Position numbers and translations under genes: made by a program
The notes under the pieces: model-generated
The model's database searches: none
The model's input: only the letters and a program-made list of their open reading frames with translations
What the model was told of the DNA's origin: nothing
Part shown: piece by piece, positions 63,701 through 64,000 of the stretch
Layout: every line of letters starts with the position of its first letter
Numbering within the stretch: the first letter of the stretch is position 1
NCBI RefSeq assembly: GCF_000940805.1
Contig: NZ_CP007142.1
Span: 3,076,593 to 3,140,592 of the forward strand
DNA length: 64,000 nucleotides
Reading direction: 5' to 3'
Origin: Gynuella sunshinyii YC6258
Lineage (GTDB): Bacteria; Pseudomonadota; Gammaproteobacteria; Pseudomonadales; Natronospirillaceae

Positions 63701-64000
63701 TTATGGCGGCCTCCGTGGCGGAAGCCAGTGCCGTGCTTGAGCAGTTTATGGCCGTGGAAAACCCGGCGGACTCGTCTGCCTGGTGCTATGGCCACTGTGG
63801 TCGTCAGACCGATGCGGCTGTCGCACAAACCGCACCGGCTCCGTTACCGGAACAACTGCAACAGTGGGTACAGGGCGCAGCAGCTGACTGGTCCCGGTGG
63901 CAGGTCGGACAGCCGGTGCCAGGGCGGGTGAGTCTGCCGAGCTATCCGTTTGAGCGGAAGCGTTTCTGGTTTGCTCAGCCGGCTGCTGTGGCGGTGACTG
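51703..64000 (+). CDS. trans-AT polyketide synthase PKS3 (modules 9-12, continues beyond window)
   Basis: An open frame of at least 4099 codons from TTG 51703 to the window end. It begins MSEHHSSSLALIRQWASK if the TTG is read as Met. Domains by residue: KS9 38- (Cys206, Gln342 in place of His), ACP (Ser541); KS10 598- (Cys749), KR (~1407), ACP (Ser1703); KS11 1788- (Cys1950), DH (His2414, Asp2587), DH-like (His2686, Asn2842), KR (~3107), ACP (Ser3405); KS12 ~3492- (Cys3667) and its C-terminal linker. No AT domain. The protein starts with a KS that directly follows the ACP ending PKS2, with the monooxygenase gene between them. Confidence 0.94.
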   Translation, partial: MSEHHSSSLALIRQWASKSIAAEAPSTSGSDSTAHPADVVITGVSGFFPGCMDVAGFWQALEQNQPLIAELKTSRPELYQALQTTGLQTTGQPVIEWGGFIPQISRFDPDFFKLLPLEAEEMDPRQRLLLISAWQTLRDAGLEPASLKQSRTGVFIGAEGNEYGQLMHQQGYVPGLGLGQADSMLANRISYQFDFSGPSELINATCAGFAVALRRAVDMLRAGQIDRALVGAANIMLLPQPFQALAAAGQLSRQATVHSFGQSGDGFIRSEGVGTILLERAQGVQQSGRGWYAGVRQCVENFNGQGGVSMASPNVDAHAELIQHCYRSAGIDPRQLGYIEAQGMGLPVADMAEWSAFNRALSRLCDEQGRSFEPGFCRISSLKPVIGHMHSASALGALLKIIHAFRHNRIQPLAGFTEANEYCRQDDVPCRLLTEAENWPESRTPRLAALHSFGSSGNNVHVLLQDAPPEHRKALPTAADICRDPLKNAVPCWFSVPAVAGIASANASPEAVLQQIQQWLGLDPAQPALVQQPFSELGLDSVSVAAFVTRLAETFKVRVRQSDIFSHATPQAMAEFVAAQQARAETVIKLSPALPQQDDIAIIGMSLRLAGADCVEDYWELLREGRSTIAPIPPTRMEMAMDGSVQGAFLADIRGFDPLFFKISPQEAEAMDPRQRLLLMLAWEAIEDAGYNADEWRDARHGIFLGLDESDYPVDASSSITSVHSGTAPARLGYFLDTKGPLMAISTACSSALVALHYACQSMLQGESEQALVGGCHLICQPQRTFAALASMGSMLSSDYTCYAFDHRANGMVLGEGAGIVLLKRLSQAQADGDSIYAVIKGSGINYDGKTNGLTAPNGRRQQELYQQVYQQAGVSAGGIGYVVAHGTGTELGDPVEANALIDAFQQAGAVTHQCALTSPKCNIGHTQAASGIINLITAALALKHQQIPPALNYSQANADIDFDHSPFYLNTRLQDWNPQWPLAAVSAFGHTGTNAHAVLAAAPQTAKRPQIQQAPAYPVILSAQTETSLRRMAARLLATPLQDTDLTDLAYTLQVGRQAMPVRLGLIADSVTTLRQQLTAFINRRNADDRYFFSIDAIGVSDDRDDLYRVAAHQLDHERCRQLLQCWISGVRVDWSRLYAQPAQRLHLPTYGFDLQPYWLASAGQPVMADATADNGSAETPTMATRVFEEQWQTFEPQISRSPLRTVVLCVPTGMNDQDQITASLQQFLASDTEEAPVIECIALAPGAFADQHRLLTDAFAGLETDTVDAVMDFRLWADHADMADYQQVGVLALLQALKASKLAVARLMIPVPFDDEPGRCHVDALMALTPSLASVWPQTPVSIIGLQGRATTNLSRLWPLLHAPQPCSALLIQEQWQRPVIQPLSLVAADAVINPVVFKHRGRYLITGGLGRLGLCFARYLARHVQAELWLTTRTLLDDAANSAIVELRQLGAQVQVLHMDMSDRESMAAALTELQLDGVIHAAGQKTRQTLFQQTVEDWQAMLAAKVSGTQWLDELLADQPLDFFACFSSNAAVLGDAGSGSYALGNRFEMAYIRYRNQLRSQGRRQGKAMVVNWPVWADEHGQVDQQTRFYLNSSGQQALLQAQGVALFSEFLAQPATQFLPLIGRADAMERMLGLAPVQIPKAPAGPDITLDARPELLGLSLEQKVHWDLQQLVSRQLKIPTQRLRLDSSLDDFGYDSLRLADLATHLQAHFGVAVSPALFFSCFTLRALTDHLLSEHADAVQQCYAAVTSASVANHGAKPDDSRQQHLSPAVVRHHNTGEPEPIAIIGMSGRFPGARNIQELWAILAAGECVVDEVPDSRFDWREYYGDPKTDRRRSNGKWGGFIPGVDEFDPLFFEISPREAQGMDPRQRLLLQEAWNALEDAAIGPGHLQQQRVGMFVGVEEGDFGLLAGAEITANHGGILASRLAYFMNFNGPVMAINTACSSGLVAAHQACLSLRAGECDLALAAAANLMLTPAGLVVMGQSEMLSDDGVCHVFDQRANGMVPGEAVTALVLKPLSTAAADGDAIYAVIRGSAVNYDGKTNGMTAPSGTAQAELIQQALQQAGIAPAAVEYIVTHGTGTRLGDPVEVNALYQAFRHSDARFGQCALTSTKSNFGHTFAASGLLSLISLVQAFRHEQIPASLHCETRSDYIDWATSPFYVNTQNRAWPERPEDPRTGAVSAFGMSGTNAHMVVQSYPQKLSSRVIRRPAYLLLLSAQTEAALQQRVDDLIAVLQQPEVELARISCTLLLGRHAFQHRLGLIAMATEDALAALLTWREQGTHPQLCQGMVAAGFSGQKVIYRQAGQWLDQLPEQPPQDYRDTLLALADLFCQGYQLPWSQLFAGTQIQRMHLPGYPFARERFPLPKTGAQSAVNTLHPLLHENLSDFAGQRYGTELNVHQWMLADHQLGGHAILPGVCQLEMARAALSDADAVAEGFRPLVFSQVVWLSPVTVPSQSLHVQIALTEQPDQVHYELFSDQEDDSQLYSQGEMSWLPVDESEPAAVPPIDLAAVRDSLAASSFSAEQCYTAFRAAGVHYGPAFQALQQMYASTDEVLARISLPSCVRDQRDAWVLHPSLMDGAFQAILGLSLAMTATAADPTPRIPYALTRLEILAPLPDSLWVWLRRRHSDASMDTVDIDLCDDDGQRLLCMTGLSIRVMQTHTPLPVLNGDEFYLRDHGGLLPGVVSLEWARQMAEDSGRPLRGLGRVVWREPVTQVQPGTPVAVELTDVSAALSDYCVYVGDICHAQGQLWFGEPANAETIDLAAIQQRCDLSLSAAEGLTLLQADLGPGLQSLTSFDYQLTPGAPEALACLQRPDDGDPSMAGDVWHPGLMNGVLQAANLLHCLECPQLPPPLPFSLDSLLIHQPLPERVWVHVCRHLAEGSRSQCYDIRVVTESGQPVLTLTGYTAIAAGADQCLYATADWQPQPLADTPATTATDPEREWLLTPMIESMPVLQARLPMVTLKPLLMPASDDLNDAAEALLLSLFQAIQTLIAEDRCRRVSLLLPESWPVALSSACVAMLKTLHQEHSSIAVKALHVHDDDGDTTALVDWLQREIADQQNNVEVRYHTQTRVRMLKSWRRVSVVTPTEPGPMAHGSVIWITGGLGGLGRLFARYLAEQGMRVVLSGRSQPEAAALAELSDGVEIDYLRCDITDVQSVTETVAQIQQRHGALHGIIHAAGVIADGYISQQSAADVRRVFAAKIRGCLTLDTATRDVDLQFLVLFSSMSGGFGNAGQIGYAAANAFLDGFAQDRNRRVRRGEAHGATLSLGWPLWRDGGMTVDAHHERLVEQRSGMTPLPTDAGMVAFAAALQAALAGDGLDHLVILHGDVERMQTRLLSPAVTAEEPSRTATTETTAADVRSLSKALAELVHAQMDIALERIDPAVELSQYGFNSLSLTEFATRVNQAFGLTLMPTLFFEYSTLQKLATHLLAQYPTACAAALSGSVPVTATTAMTAPRKAPAYRRRQIRTVSVPAATTADKAVAVIGVSGRFPGSEDLRAFWQHLQANDDLITEVPASRWRWQDYDGDPIEQPGKTRVKSAGFMADADRFDAAFFGISPREAISLDPQLRLMLETVWATIEDAGYGPSSLAGSQTGVYIGVSTSDYKDEWLRLAGQGFGASEGVGEPPLVSHFVIANRISYILDLQGPSEPIDTACSSSLVAIHRAVDAIGNGRCTQALVGGVNVIGGPGITIGASRAGMLSDDGRCKTFDASADGYGRGEGVGALMLKSLTQARADGDHIECVIRASAENHGGRANSPTSPNPTAQQALLVSAYGQAGIDPRTVGYIEAHGTGTELGDPIEVNALRAAFDELYQTHQLTVTNTHCGLGSVKANIGHLEAAAGIAGMIKVILMLRHRQIPGNPNLKQENPYLQLQGSPFYLVRETHRWPAPVDAQGRELPRRAGVSSFGIGGSNAHIVVEEYHAAQSTAPDSPQPQAIVLSARTAPALKAAAARLRDFLQHPDPSLPTLAALAWTLQHGRDAMAWRLGFMAASVAEASAVLEQFMAVENPADSSAWCYGHCGRQTDAAVAQTAPAPLPEQLQQWVQGAAADWSRWQVGQPVPGRVSLPSYPFERKRFWFAQPAAVAVT
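51814..53450 (+). other. Module 9: KS0 - ACP didomain
   Basis: KS9 keeps the nucleophile (NATCAGFA, Cys206) and the second His (KPVIGHMH, His388), but the HGTGT motif reads QGMGL, so the first catalytic His is Gln342. Such KSs can accept and pass chains but are not expected to decarboxylate extenders. It lacks the usual long post-KS linker and leads straight to an ACP (LGLDSVSV, Ser541). No reductive domain is present. Together with the adjacent monooxygenase gene it forms a non-elongating station. Confidence 0.85.
51946..51975 (+). repeat. 15-bp tandem duplication within KS9
   Basis: Two adjacent units encode LQTTG LQTTG in the N-terminal part of KS9, a region normally without such a repeat; the copies differ by one base. 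Confidence 0.6.
53494..56920 (+). other. Module 10: KS - KR - ACP
   Basis: KS10 is complete (STACSSAL, VAHGTGT, KCNIGHT). The KR has GGLGRLG and YALGN, and lacks the B-type Asp (HAAGQKTRQTL), suggesting A-type stereochemistry. ACP Ser1703 (FGYDSLRL). Confidence 0.82.
57064..62030 (+). other. Module 11: KS - DH - DH-like (PS or EI) - KR - ACP
   Basis: KS11 is complete (NTACSSGL, VTHGTGT, KSNFGHT). The first DH is intact: HxxxGxxxxP at His2414-Pro2423 and DxxxQ at Asp2587-Gln2591. The second hotdog domain has a shortened motif (RDHGGLLPG, His2686) and Asn2842 for Asp (WHPGLMNGVLQ), features seen in pyran synthase and enoyl-isomerase relatives of DH. The KR is intact (GGLGGLG, GYAAANAF) with a B-type Asp (GVIADGYI). 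The ACP reads GFNSL with Asn before Ser3405. Confidence 0.83.
62176..64000 (+). other. Module 12: KS (module truncated by window end)
   Basis: KS12 is complete (DTACSSSLVAIHRAVDA with Cys3667, EAHGTGTELGDP, KANIGHLEAAAG) and followed by the post-KS linker ending SYPFERKRFW. Later domains lie outside the window. Confidence 0.88.

Noticed and set aside
14178-63931. Many long open frames on the opposite strand and other frames of the PKS genes
   Set aside because: They are shadows of GC-rich coding sequence and carry no domains or start signals.
13697-64000. Assigning the cluster to a named compound or genus (for example bryostatin-like, oocydin-like, or a Gynuella product)
   Set aside because: FkbH loading, beta-branching and oxidation stations recur in many trans-AT clusters; without database comparison a name would be a guess.

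Overview
The window is the left border and first ~50 kb of a giant trans-acyltransferase (trans-AT) polyketide synthase (PKS) gene cluster. The host looks gammaproteobacterial, perhaps marine. The grounds are a LexA operator with CTGT-N8-ACAG half-sites, integron attC sites resembling Vibrio/Pseudomonas types, and IS630 and IS1380 elements. Genus and compound cannot be named from this sequence alone.

Region 1 (1-9471) is an AT-rich accessory border. It holds a partial GNAT acetyltransferase, small minus-strand genes separated by attC-like hairpins (an integron cassette array with no visible integrase), an intact IS630-family element bounded by TA dinucleotides, and gene remnants. A LysR regulator lies divergent to a two-part operon: a gene split by one in-frame TGA, then a TauE/SafE permease. 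To the right come an orphan SOS box, a 138-bp MITE-like element and an internally deleted IS1380-family element.

Region 2 (9472-12267, minus strand) is a beta-branching cassette: HMG-CoA-synthase-like enzyme (HMGS), ECH1 dehydratase and ECH2 decarboxylase, in an overlapping or closely spaced operon. About 1.4 kb of AT-rich DNA separates it from the divergent PKS operon.

Region 3 (13697-64000, plus strand) is one translationally coupled operon: PKS1 (6819 aa), PKS2 (5472 aa), a luciferase-like flavin monooxygenase (380 aa) and PKS3 (at least 4099 aa, running off the window). Twelve ketosynthases (KS) and 17 acyl carrier proteins (ACP) are visible and no AT domain is present, so extender units must come from a trans-AT outside the window. 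Assembly reads as: loading (DH-FkbM methyltransferase-FkbH-ACP, a glyceryl-type starter); M1 KS(Ser)-ECH*-ECH2-ACP3; M2 KS-KR-ACP; M3 KS-KR-cMT-ACP; M4 KS-DH*-KR / ACP (split across two proteins); M5 KS-[51-bp repeat insert]-KR-cMT-ACP; M6 KS-KR-ACP; M7 KS-ACP4 (beta-branch); M8 KS-KR-ACP; luciferase-like monooxygenase; M9 KS0-ACP; M10 KS-KR-ACP; M11 KS-DH-DH-like(PS/EI)-KR-ACP; M12 KS, cut by the window end.

The least conventional points are module 1 (KS cysteine replaced by serine, yet followed by beta-branching machinery), the monooxygenase plus condensation-incompetent KS9-ACP pair (a candidate oxidation module), and an in-frame minisatellite inside PKS2. Missing from the window are the trans-AT, the decarboxylating KS and donor ACP of the beta-branch pathway, the thioesterase, the phosphopantetheinyl transferase and most tailoring genes.
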